DNA of 16,174 bases from Gemmatimonadaceae bacterium. Lineage in GTDB: Bacteria; Gemmatimonadota; Gemmatimonadetes; Gemmatimonadales; Gemmatimonadaceae. The notes under the pieces were generated by a model that saw only the letters and a program-made list of their open reading frames with translations, was not told the origin of the DNA and did not search any database. Positions 1 through 6,792 of this stretch are shown here, one piece after another. Every line of letters begins with the position of its first letter. Within the stretch, counting starts at the first letter, position 1. A program made the translations under genes and the position numbers. The DNA lies in assembly GCA_025451425.1 (NCBI GenBank), contig JANWKK010000220.1, positions 1 through 16,174 of the forward strand. Direction: 5' to 3'.

Positions 1-1099
1 GCACGATGTCCCACACGATGAGGAAATACCCGGCGAGTCCGAGCTGTTGAATCATGCCGAGCTCGTGCTCGACTTGTCGGCGATGAGTTTCGCTCGGAAA
101 GGGGGCATCAGCGCGCTGGAATCCCCACCGCTCCTGCGCGCCTTGAATCACCAATCGCTCGAGATATTCGTCGGCGGTGACTTTCGGCGGCAATGGAAAC
201 GCCGGGAGCGTCGGCTGGAGTTGCTCCATGCGAAAGGCGCAACGCTCGGCGATCGCTCGCGTCGCGATGATGCCCTCCGGCGCATGTTGCCACCGTCGCC
301 GCATCTGTGCTGCGCTCTTCAGATACCATTCACCGTTGGGCCGCAGACGCGTGCCCATCTCGTCGAGCTTCTTGTCGTGTCGGAGGCATGACAATACGTC
401 GTGGACGATTCGGTCCCGCGCTCGCGCGTAATGCACGTCATTCGTCACGACCCATGGGACATTGAGAGCGCGCGCAACCTCGATCAGCCCGTTCACGATC
501 GCTCGTTCTTCGGCAAGCCCATGATCCCAGCATTCGACGGCCATGCGGCCGTCGACTGCATCCTTTATGATCGCCGCCGCCTCGCACGCAGCGTCGATGT
601 CCCCGGTCGCAACGAGCGACGGAACCCATCCGCGGGGACATCCGGTGATTGCGAACAAGCCACTCGCATGCTGCGCGAGCACATCGAGCGAGACACTCGG
701 CTCACCGCGTACATTCTCCATCCGCGCTCGCGTAATGAGTGTCGAGAGATTGCCGTATCCTTCTCGAGTTTCGGCGAGGAGCACGAGATGCGTGGAGCGT
801 GACGCGTTGCGCGTGGAGCGCTGGCTGGCAACGGAGCTCGGTCGCCACGCGCCACGCGCCACGCCCCACGCCACGGTCAGTTCCGCCCCAATGATCCCAT
901 CTATCTCCACCTCACGCGTCGCCTGAGCAAACCGTACGGCCCCGCCCAACTCGTCGTGATCCGTGAGCGCGAGTGCCGGCATGTCGAGGTTTGCCGCGCG
1001 TGCTGCCAGCACCTCCGGCAGCGCCGCACCGTCGAGTAGGGAAAAGGACGAGTGACAGTGCAGCTCGACGTAGTCGTTAGGCCGAATCGACTTCGTCAA
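1..1099 (-). CDS. dnaE2: Error-prone DNA polymerase DnaE2 (ImuC), N-terminal part
   Basis: This is the alpha-subunit-like C-family polymerase that carries out translesion synthesis with ImuA and ImuB. My translation of the minus strand from a TTG at 1099 gives 366 codons with no stop before the window edge, so the C-terminal part lies outside. The PHP domain opens with YVELHCHSSFSLLDGAA, continues with ALTDHDELGGAVRFA and HLVLLAETREGYGNL, and near the edge reads GYFLIVWDIV, all typical of DnaE-type polymerases. The TTG start shares four bases (TTGA, 1096-1099) with the imuB stop, which implies translational coupling; no better start lies ahead of the PHP motif. Between ELTVAWG and HLVLLAE is an unusual Arg/Ser-rich insertion encoded by heptamer repeats (790-878). 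Family and neighbours make the assignment secure. It could be called dnaE only if the cassette context were ignored. Confidence 0.95.
   Translation of the reverse strand, partial: MTKSIRPNDYVELHCHSSFSLLDGAALPEVLAARAANLDMPALALTDHDELGGAVRFAQATREVEIDGIIGAELTVAWGVARGAWRPSSVASQRSTRNASRSTHLVLLAETREGYGNLSTLITRARMENVRGEPSVSLDVLAQHASGLFAITGCPRGWVPSLVATGDIDAACEAAAIIKDAVDGRMAVECWDHGLAEERAIVNGLIEVARALNVPWVVTNDVHYARARDRIVHDVLSCLRHDKKLDEMGTRLRPNGEWYLKSAAQMRRRWQHAPEGIIATRAIAERCAFRMEQLQPTLPAFPLPPKVTADEYLERLVIQGAQERWGFQRADAPFPSETHRRQVEHELGMIQQLGLAGYFLIVWDIV
790..878. repeat. Heptamer array with inverted arms inside dnaE2
   Basis: Five consecutive 7-mers on the plus strand at 790-824 follow GCGTGGA (GCGTGGA, GCGTGAC, GCGTTGC, GCGTGGA, GCGCTGG). 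After a 19-base spacer, the reverse-complement type GCCACGC occurs three times exactly and once with one change at 844-871, then trails off. The two arms can pair into a long imperfect hairpin. It lies in frame in the dnaE2 PHP domain and accounts for the insertion after ELTVAWG. Confidence 0.8.
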
Positions 1100-2898
1100 T
1101 CGAACCACCCCTGCACCCACCACTGTTCGTCCATTCGGTCGAGATACAGAACGAAGTCCCCGAACGCGCTCTCGCACCGCCAGTAATCGCGCCGGTAGCC
1201 GTCGTCCCACCAATCGCCGGAGAGTCGCTCGGGACCGACGGCGCGCTCGATCGTGAGTCGGCGCCCGCGCCACGTCACCGCGCGCGGCACACCATCGTCG
1301 CACACGACGAACACCGACTCGGGCGACTCGAGCAGCCGAATCGCGGGATCAGTCCGCACCGCAGTTGCAGTTTCCGCAGTAGCGCTTCTCTCAGCTGCAC
1401 TTTCAGTAGTCGAGCTTTTAGCAGTTGCGCTTCCAGCGTTTGCGCCTTCCTCAACCCAAGCCCCCGCTCTCTCCGGCACATGAGCATCGCGCGCAACCGG
1501 CTTTACCACCACATTCGGCCCCAGCTCCGCGCGCAACCGAGCAAGCGCTGCATCCACTGCCGCGGCATCGCGCCACGCTGCATTGAGGAGATCGCCCTGT
1601 TCCCCCGAGAGAGGAGCCGCGGTCACGATCGACACACCGACTCCAATCGCGGGCGCGGTCAAAGGCCACGTATCCAGCAGTGCCCGACAACGCTCGAAGA
1701 TCGGCGTCGAACGCGCGACCGGGCGGGCGAGCCGGATCTCACGCGTCACCGTGTGGGCCCGGGCGAGTGCATTCGCCGGCAGCGCGCCGCGGCGGTCATC
1801 GAGACTGAGCGTGATCGATAACGCCGCCACGGCCTGCCCTCGCGCGGCGAGATGAGTCGTTAGGCGATCGAGCGCCGCTCGCACGAGGAAGAGAATCGGC
1901 TCTATCGTCGTCGCCGGCATCGGCAGCTCGGCGTCGACGACGGGCAGATCGGGAACGCGCGCGAGCACGGGACGCCGATGGTCCTCTCCACGCGCCAATC
2001 GCCACGCGTGCAAGCCTTCAGCGCCCCACCGCCGCTCGACGTCCTCTGCCGACAGCGCGGCGAAAGAGCCCACGGTGCAGAGCCCGAGCGCTTGCAGGGC
2101 CAGCCGCAGCTCGTCTCCCATTGGAACGAGCGCCAGTGGCGCCGGGGCGAGATATCCCGCGTCATGTCCGTGTGGAACGATGCAGACGAGCGACCGATCG
2201 TCACCCTGCTGGAACGAGGTTCCAGACCAGGTCGCGGCGCGCGCCGCGACGCACGAATCGGCGATTGCCACGCGTGGCCTCGGGTGCCAGCGTGCTGCGA
2301 TGCGGCGCAGTGCATACGCCAATCCCCGCTCTCCGCCACGGCCACCGAATCCCGAGGCACCGACCCACCACATTCCCGGCGTGCCTGCGACCGGCGTGAC
2401 CTGCGGACTCGCCGCCAGCAGCTGCGCCGTCATCTCCGTCGTCGCTCCGGCGATCGCGACGTCGTTCCAGAGATACTCATGCACCTCGGCGCAGATCGCT
2501 CGAGCCTCGGCGAGCGTCATTCCTGCACGAATGCCGGCGCGCCCCGCCGCCGCCGATACGGCGCGCAATCGCCGTCGCCCTGCTGTCGCTTTGGGACCGG
2601 CGGGCTCCGTCAGGACGATCGTGAGATCATCCCAATGCTCACCCGATGGCAGCCGAGGCGAGGGGAGTATCGCGGTGGAGGTCGCCGACTCCGAACTCGG
2701 GCTCGGCGCACCGCCGTTTCCGCGCGAGAACGCGAGTGGCCGCGGCGGACTCGTTAGGTCCACTTTCTCCGGAGTGCGAAATGGCAACAGAAGCTGCACG
2801 CCGCTCGCTCCCAGGTCCCCTCGCCGTGCGGCGCGCCACACCGCGCCGATCGGGAACCTCGGGATGCGTACACAGGCGACGCGCCACTCCAATTGCAC
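1096..2898 (-). CDS. imuB: ImuB, inactive Y-family polymerase-like mutasome hub
   Basis: ImuB is a catalytically dead Y-family polymerase homologue that bridges ImuA, DnaE2 and the sliding clamp in damage-induced mutagenesis. The N-terminal motif is ACVRIPRFP, where active Y polymerases have a metal-binding acidic residue. Then come RAGIRAGMTLAEARAIC, little-finger-like sequence, and the characteristic end GPERLSGDWWDDGYRRDYWRC to WWVQGWFD. I chose GTG at 2898 (600 aa) because GGAGG at 2905-2909 sits 6 bases upstream; a TTG at 2946 would add 16 residues with no ribosome site. Two oddities stand out. About 60 unconserved residues separate WRAARRGD from HWDDLTIVLTE, in the stretch that overlaps imuA, and they include QLLLPF. 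A Ser/Ala/Thr linker before the C-terminal block is encoded by six 15-bp repeats. The stop overlaps the dnaE2 start. Confidence 0.92.
   Translation of the reverse strand: MQLEWRVACVRIPRFPIGAVWRAARRGDLGASGVQLLLPFRTPEKVDLTSPPRPLAFSRGNGGAPSPSSESATSTAILPSPRLPSGEHWDDLTIVLTEPAGPKATAGRRRLRAVSAAAGRAGIRAGMTLAEARAICAEVHEYLWNDVAIAGATTEMTAQLLAASPQVTPVAGTPGMWWVGASGFGGRGGERGLAYALRRIAARWHPRPRVAIADSCVAARAATWSGTSFQQGDDRSLVCIVPHGHDAGYLAPAPLALVPMGDELRLALQALGLCTVGSFAALSAEDVERRWGAEGLHAWRLARGEDHRRPVLARVPDLPVVDAELPMPATTIEPILFLVRAALDRLTTHLAARGQAVAALSITLSLDDRRGALPANALARAHTVTREIRLARPVARSTPIFERCRALLDTWPLTAPAIGVGVSIVTAAPLSGEQGDLLNAAWRDAAAVDAALARLRAELGPNVVVKPVARDAHVPERAGAWVEEGANAGSATAKSSTTESAAERSATAETATAVRTDPAIRLLESPESVFVVCDDGVPRAVTWRGRRLTIERAVGPERLSGDWWDDGYRRDYWRCESAFGDFVLYLDRMDEQWWVQGWFD
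1361..1450. repeat. Six tandem 15-bp repeats in the imuB linker
   Basis: Six consecutive 15-bp units fill 1361-1450 without gaps. The first is GCAGTTGCAGTTTCC; the fifth (1421-1435) differs from it at only two positions and the others are more diverged. Because 15 is a multiple of 3, the ImuB protein reads as pentapeptides of the type x-S-A-T-A (GSATA, KSSTT, RSATA, ETATA). The array sits in the linker ahead of the conserved ImuB C-terminal block. Confidence 0.75.
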
Positions 2899-3586
2899 AG
2901 CTGACCTCCACAGTTCGATGAGTTCCTCCGCCCCCCTTTTCAACAACGATGGTCATACGCCGTTTGGGCGGAGGGTGGAGGGTAGAGGGAAGAGGGTCCA
3001 CGTTCTGTCCTCTACTCGTTGACCTCTGCCCTCTCCCCCCTGCTCTCGGCCCTCTACTCTCTGCCCTCTGGACGTGCAAGCGAACCGCGCCTCCTAACAA
3101 CGAACCGCTCCCTTCCTCACCGGCGATCACCAGCGCCGCTCCCGATTCGCGTGCGAGTCTCGTTAGGCGAACGGCCACTCCACGCGATACCACCGGCGCC
3201 GAGTCGATGACGACGAGCGCGAACGCGCCACAGCGTAGCAGCACGTCGGCGCACCACGCTGCCCGAGACGGATCGCGCGGCCGAATCATCCACAGTCCTT
3301 CCTCGTCGCCGAGATGGGCCCAGTCGCGCGGTGCGAGCGTGCGTGTCGCATCGATGTACGCCACCCATCCCGCTTCGCTCAGCGTTTGCTCGACGATCTG
3401 TCGTAGCAGCGTCGCTTTCCCGCTCCCGCGCGCGCCGACCACTTCCGTCAATCGCCCACGCGGCAATCCGCCCCCCGCCATCCCTGCGTCGAGTGCTTCC
3501 ACGCCCGTGGCGAGCGCGTGAACGTCGGCACCAGCAGGGGCAGAGAGAGGGAGGGGAAGAAGATCGACGAGAGACTGTGGGAGCAT
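2639..3586 (-). CDS. imuA: ImuA, RecA-like mutasome protein
   Basis: ImuA is the RecA-related accessory protein of the ImuA-ImuB-DnaE2 translesion system. The sequence shows LATGVEALDAGMAGGGLPRGRLTEVVG, then a degenerate Walker A, GARGSGKA, in which the usual Ser/Thr after Lys is Ala, a Walker B-like LVVIDSAP, and a late RRMTIVVEKGGGG strand. (Segments: LATGVEALDAG, LPRGRLTEVVG.) I prefer ATG at 3586 (315 aa); a TTG at 3628 would add 14 residues. Two features are odd. About 40 residues between LHVQRAE and PPPKRRM are encoded by a heptamer repeat array (2970-3071). The frame also continues about 260 bp into imuB before stopping at 2639, so the last 85 or so residues are out-of-frame with ImuB and resemble no ImuA sequence I know. 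The true functional C-terminus may be shorter. Confidence 0.88.
   Translation of the reverse strand: MLPQSLVDLLPLPLSAPAGADVHALATGVEALDAGMAGGGLPRGRLTEVVGARGSGKATLLRQIVEQTLSEAGWVAYIDATRTLAPRDWAHLGDEEGLWMIRPRDPSRAAWCADVLLRCGAFALVVIDSAPVVSRGVAVRLTRLARESGAALVIAGEEGSGSLLGGAVRLHVQRAESRGPRAGGRGQRSTSRGQNVDPLPSTLHPPPKRRMTIVVEKGGGGTHRTVEVSCAIGVARRLCTHPEVPDRRGVARRTARGPGSERRAASVAISHSGESGPNESAAATRVLARKRRCAEPEFGVGDLHRDTPLASAAIG
2905..2909 (-). promoter_or_regulatory. Ribosome binding site of imuB
   Basis: On the minus strand GGAGG lies 6 bases before GTG (2896-2898). It sits inside the imuA frame and decides the imuB start in favour of the GTG over the upstream TTG pair at 2941-2946. Confidence 0.65.
2970..3071. 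repeat. Heptamer array with inverted arms inside imuA, with G-quadruplex pattern
   Basis: Plus-strand 2970-2997 holds four 7-mers of the type GGAGGGT/AGAGGGA. After 11 bases, 3009-3071 holds nine 7-mers in perfect phase of the type CCTCTGC/CCTCTAC, one of them (TCGTTGA) strongly diverged. The purine arm and pyrimidine arm are roughly complementary. GGG occurs at 2966, 2973, 2980, 2987 and 2994, five runs with constant 4-base loops, which fits an intramolecular G-quadruplex on the template strand of imuA. The array is translated within ImuA. Confidence 0.82.
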
Positions 3587-3635
3587 CTTGAGTTCTATCT
3601 CGCTCAGGACTGCCGAGACTGCGTACAAGAAGGGG

Positions 3636-3669
3636 CGAATAAGCTATGCCGAATAAAAACCGAAAGCAA
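3636..3669 (-). promoter_or_regulatory. Candidate imuA promoter with 7-bp direct repeat (possible operator)
   Basis: On the minus strand TTGCTT (3664-3669) and TAGCTT (3641-3646) are 17 bases apart, a plausible but weak -35/-10 pair with 3/6 matches each, 54 bases before the imuA ATG. A direct repeat TTATTCG (3650-3656 and 3636-3642, 7-base spacer) straddles the -10. Mutasome cassettes are normally LexA-controlled, so this repeat is a candidate repressor site. No E. coli-type CTGT-N8-ACAG or GTTC-N7-GTTC box was seen. Confidence 0.3.
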
Positions 3670-3787
3670 GAAGGAAGCCTGCTACCAGCTTTCCCTTTGG
3701 TCTTCTGCTCAGCTTGACGCACCTCCCGAACTGCACCACGCTACGATTGTTCTGCTTCCCACACGATCTGGTAGCGAGGAGGAGGCG

Positions 3788-4084
3788 ATGGAGCACGTTG
3801 CGCCCGCATCAAAACTTGGCTTCGCGATTCGGTTTCGACTCACGGACGGTCTCGGCGAAGATGGCGCGCTGGAGCTGTGGGACGATTTTGTCGCCGGACC
3901 GATGGAAGGGCGCGGTCTCACCTGCGACGCTCGCACCGACGATCTGACTGGCCTCGCTCGTCTTATCTACCGACTCGATGCGAACGCGACCGAAGACGAT
4001 CGCCGCGCGGTTCGCGAGTGGGCCCGCCGACGCGGCGAGATTGCGGAATACGACGTCGGACCCCTAACGAGTTTGACCGCCTAA
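3788..4084 (+). CDS. YggL-like (DUF469) 50S-ribosome-binding family protein
   Basis: A 98-residue protein. The pattern KLGFAIRFRLTDG, then WDDFV and GRGLTCDA, then TEDDRRAVREWARRRGE and a final DVGPLTSL matches the layout of the YggL/DUF469 family: an LGF-x-V-x-F opening, a D-F element, a T-x-x-x-R-x-x-V-x-x-W helix and a VGPL end. The E. coli member associates with the large ribosomal subunit, so a role in ribosome assembly or translation is known for the family but not shown here. The frame is open from 3518, but ATG 3788 is chosen because GGAGG at 3778-3782 is 5 bases upstream and the family match begins just after it. It is divergent from imuA and ends 22 bases from the convergent radical SAM gene. 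CCTAACG occurs twice at its 3' end, once across the TAA stop. Confidence 0.72.
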   Translation: MEHVAPASKLGFAIRFRLTDGLGEDGALELWDDFVAGPMEGRGLTCDARTDDLTGLARLIYRLDANATEDDRRAVREWARRRGEIAEYDVGPLTSLTA

Positions 4085-4106
4085 CGCGGGAGTCCCTTCA
4101 AGAAGC

Positions 4107-5228
4107 TCACAGCAAATCCAGCTGCTCCGCCAGCACTCGTGCGACGACGCGCCGCGGGTCCGCTCCCGTATCCTCCTCCCCTCCATCCCCGCGGTGCCCG
4201 AACGGCACCGCGTACCGCGCGCACGTCCGCTTGAAGTACTCCCTCAATCCCGCGCGGTACCGCTCGCCAACCGAATAGCCGCGCGAGTACGTCGCTCGAT
4301 ATCGCGCCGCGAGCTCCGGAAACTCCTGCTCGATGAACGGGAGATACCGCTCCCGCGCCGCCGACTGCAGTCGCAGAGCGCATGCGTTCACGTATGTCGC
4401 GCCGTGTTCCGCAACCGTGCGCACCAGATGATCGAGCTGCTCCGGCGCGTCCGTGATTCCCGGGAGCACCGGCATCACGTTGATGCCGACGTCGATGCCA
4501 TTCGCCCGCAGCCGCGCCAACGCGCGAATACGTGCTTCCGGCGTCGGCGCGCGCGGCTCGAGACGCCGAGCCAGTGCACGATCGAGCGTGATGAGCGAGA
4601 GATGAATCGCGATCTGCGAGTTCCGCGCAATGCGGCGCAACAGGTCGACATCACGGGTCACGAGTGGGCTCTTTGTGATGATCACGATCGACAGCCCGGC
4701 GTGCTCCGCGAGTACCTCGAGCACACTCCGCGTCACGCGAAAGCGACGCTCAGCCGGTTGATACGGATCGGTTGCCGTCCCGATCACGATGCTTTCTTCA
4801 CCGAGAAGCGCGAGGTGCCGCTCAGACCCACGTCGCAGCGCTCGGCGCAAAACATCGGCGGCATTCTCCTTCACGAAGATCCGTCGCTCGAACGCAAGCC
4901 AGGGCGGCATCGAGTCCATGTCGCTCTGCAACCCACCGTGCTCGGGATTTGCCGTCGCTGCGCGCTCGAGGGCGTAGCGATGTGCATAACGAGCGTAACA
5001 GTACGCGCAGCCAAACGCGCATCCGACGTACGGGTTGATGGACCAGAAGCCCATCCCCGTCACTTCCGGCCCATTCAACACGCCGCGCGCGACGGAGCCG
5101 TAGTAATTGATATCTTTCTGCTCTCCGATCACCGGCAGCATGCGCACACCGAGTGCGTCGTCGGCGAAGAGAGCTTCTTGCTTGGCGCGGCGGAGGGCGG
5201 CGGTTTCCGGAGATAAAGCTCGAGTCAT
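4107..5228 (-). CDS. SPL-like family radical SAM protein ending in a clamp-type QLDLL
   Basis: A 373-residue radical SAM enzyme. NPYVGCAFGCAYCYARY holds the iron-sulfur triad C70-x3-C74-x2-C77, after YYGSVARGVLN and GFWSINPY, which is the layout of the SplB-like (Rv2578c-type) family related to spore photoproduct lyase. Later motifs include VIGTATDPYQPAE and INVMPVLPGITD. The substrate of this family is not established, and only the spore enzyme is a proven DNA-lesion reverser. The last six residues are EQLDLL, close to the QL(S/D)LF peptide by which polymerases and repair proteins bind the beta clamp. I chose ATG 5228 because family similarity starts soon after it; the frame is open to 5411, but that part overlaps the divergent membrane gene. 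No clear ribosome site is visible, so the start is uncertain. Confidence 0.88.
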   Translation of the reverse strand: MTRALSPETAALRRAKQEALFADDALGVRMLPVIGEQKDINYYGSVARGVLNGPEVTGMGFWSINPYVGCAFGCAYCYARYAHRYALERAATANPEHGGLQSDMDSMPPWLAFERRIFVKENAADVLRRALRRGSERHLALLGEESIVIGTATDPYQPAERRFRVTRSVLEVLAEHAGLSIVIITKSPLVTRDVDLLRRIARNSQIAIHLSLITLDRALARRLEPRAPTPEARIRALARLRANGIDVGINVMPVLPGITDAPEQLDHLVRTVAEHGATYVNACALRLQSAARERYLPFIEQEFPELAARYRATYSRGYSVGERYRAGLREYFKRTCARYAVPFGHRGDGGEEDTGADPRRVVARVLAEQLDLL

Positions 5229-5232
5229 AGGC

Positions 5233-6783
5233 GTGAGACAATCGGATCTACCGAACATACTCCGAAGCCGCAAGTCCCTCACCCGGTTGGTGGTCGCCCT
5301 CATTGCCGGTGCTCTGGCCGCCGTCCTCTCGGTCGCGATCACCACCCCACCCGGACCCGGTCTCGACCCGGATGCCGCATCATATCTCGGTGCAGCACAG
5401 TCGCTTGCCAACGGTGAAGGTTATCGAATTCCCATCTCCGACTGGCTGGAGCAAGACACGACTTCGGCGCTTTCTCACTTTCCCCCAGGCTATCCGACCG
5501 CGATCGCGCTCGTGATTGCCCTTGGCAGCCAGCCGAAGAATGCGGCACGAGTCGTCAACGCAGCTGCGGTGTTCGTCGACGTCGCACTCGCGCTGTGGCT
5601 CGTCGCGAGCGTCGCCGGACTGATCGCCGGCATCGCCGTCGTGCTCGCGCTCCTCGCCATGCCGCCGTTCGTGGAGATGCACCTGTCTGTCCTCAGCGAA
5701 CCGATGTTCCTCGCCTGCATCATGGGAGCGCTGGTCGCGATGGTGAGCGCGGCGCGACAGACCGATGAGCGCGCAGCGCTTCAACGGGCGCTCATTGCCG
5801 GCACTGCTGCTGCCGCAGCGATGCTCACCCGATACGCCGGAGTTGCCATCATTGCCGCGGTGTGTCTGTGGATGATTTTGCTGCCGGGCGCATCGATCAC
5901 GCGGCTTCGCCGCGCCGTGACTGCCGCACTTCCGGGCATCGTCCTCGTCGGCTCCTGGATCGTGCACGTCCACCTAACGAGTGGGGTCGCGGACATTCGC
6001 ACCATCGCGACGTACGGCGGTTTCTTCGACACGGTGCGTATGGGCCTCGACACGATCGTTGCCTGGATCGTACCCCTGATGTCCGATCAGACGCTCCCAG
6101 GTCGCGAATGGATCGCCCTCGCCGGGGTCATCGCCCTGGGCTTCGTAATCGGCAGCGGCTACCGAGCCGCCCGCAGCTCGATTGCCGGAATCGCGATCGC
6201 CGCGGGCCTAACGACCGCCGCTTGCTACGTCGGCGTACTCGTTGTGTCGCGGCTCATCGCGGATCCGAACATCCCCTTCGACAATCGCCTGCTGTCGCCT
6301 CTTTTCGTGCTCGCCGCGATCATCGTGGCGATTGCAATTCACGAGTGGTGGCTGCGGCATCGGCTCCCCGCTCGAGTCGTTTGTACCGTGCTCATGCTGA
6401 CCTGGTTCGCGGCATCCGTCACCGTCACCCAGGACGAGGTGAGCTGGGCGCTCGAGAATGGGCAGGACTTTGCTCAGGAGCAATGGAGGAAGTCACCGTT
6501 ACTCGCCTGGGTGCAATCGAACGCAGCGCACAAGCCGCTCTATACGAACTGGCCAGCCGCGGTGTTCTTCCATTTACATCGCACCGCGCACGAACTGCCA
6601 GGAGACAGCACTGCTGACTTGCTTCGCGCATTTGTAGACACACTGCGTGCGCGCAATGGCGTGGTCATCGTATTCGATCAGCCCAGTCCCGATCAGATCG
6701 GCGCCACGGCGCTCCAGCGGTCGAGCGGGCTGCGTCAAATCGCGCGCGTCACTGACGGCAGCGCGTTCGGCGCGACGCCGTAG
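5233..6783 (+). CDS. Polytopic membrane protein, GT-C / ArnT-like glycosyltransferase type
   Basis: A membrane protein of about 516 residues. The first membrane helix (LTRLVVALIAGALAAVLSVAI) is followed by an extracytoplasmic loop with LDPDAASYLGAAQSLANGEG and LSHFPPGYPT. An acidic D-PDA-Y loop and an F-PPGYP element are typical of GT-C enzymes such as GT39/ArnT-type transferases that use polyprenyl-phosphate sugars. About ten hydrophobic segments follow, with LSEPMF and NRLLSPLF motifs also seen in that group, then a soluble tail of about 130 residues. The acceptor and sugar cannot be read from sequence. GTG 5233 is preferred because the frame upstream (open to 5107) is antisense to the radical SAM gene; the two start codons are only 4 bases apart. 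Two in-frame CTA-ACG (Leu-Thr) words lie in the gene. Confidence 0.75.
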   Translation: MRQSDLPNILRSRKSLTRLVVALIAGALAAVLSVAITTPPGPGLDPDAASYLGAAQSLANGEGYRIPISDWLEQDTTSALSHFPPGYPTAIALVIALGSQPKNAARVVNAAAVFVDVALALWLVASVAGLIAGIAVVLALLAMPPFVEMHLSVLSEPMFLACIMGALVAMVSAARQTDERAALQRALIAGTAAAAAMLTRYAGVAIIAAVCLWMILLPGASITRLRRAVTAALPGIVLVGSWIVHVHLTSGVADIRTIATYGGFFDTVRMGLDTIVAWIVPLMSDQTLPGREWIALAGVIALGFVIGSGYRAARSSIAGIAIAAGLTTAACYVGVLVVSRLIADPNIPFDNRLLSPLFVLAAIIVAIAIHEWWLRHRLPARVVCTVLMLTWFAASVTVTQDEVSWALENGQDFAQEQWRKSPLLAWVQSNAAHKPLYTNWPAAVFFHLHRTAHELPGDSTADLLRAFVDTLRARNGVVIVFDQPSPDQIGATALQRSSGLRQIARVTDGSAFGATP

Positions 6784-6792
6784 CCGTCGCGC

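Noticed and set aside
1978..3022. Long plus-strand open frames of 259 and 315 codons opposite imuB
   Set aside because: They are antisense to a recognised gene, Arg/Pro/Ser-rich and of low information, and match no family; they follow from GC-rich codon structure.
3662..3694. Inverted repeat GAAAGC / GCTTTC between imuA and the YggL-like gene
   Set aside because: The stem is only 6 bp with a 21-base loop; it is expected by chance and no T-run follows.
3518..3787. N-terminal extension of the YggL-like frame
   Set aside because: It begins inside imuA on the opposite strand, is unlike the family, and a strong ribosome site marks ATG 3788.
4194..5216. 340-codon plus-strand open frame opposite the radical SAM gene
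   Set aside because: Antisense to a gene with clear catalytic motifs; Arg/His-rich composition with no domain pattern.
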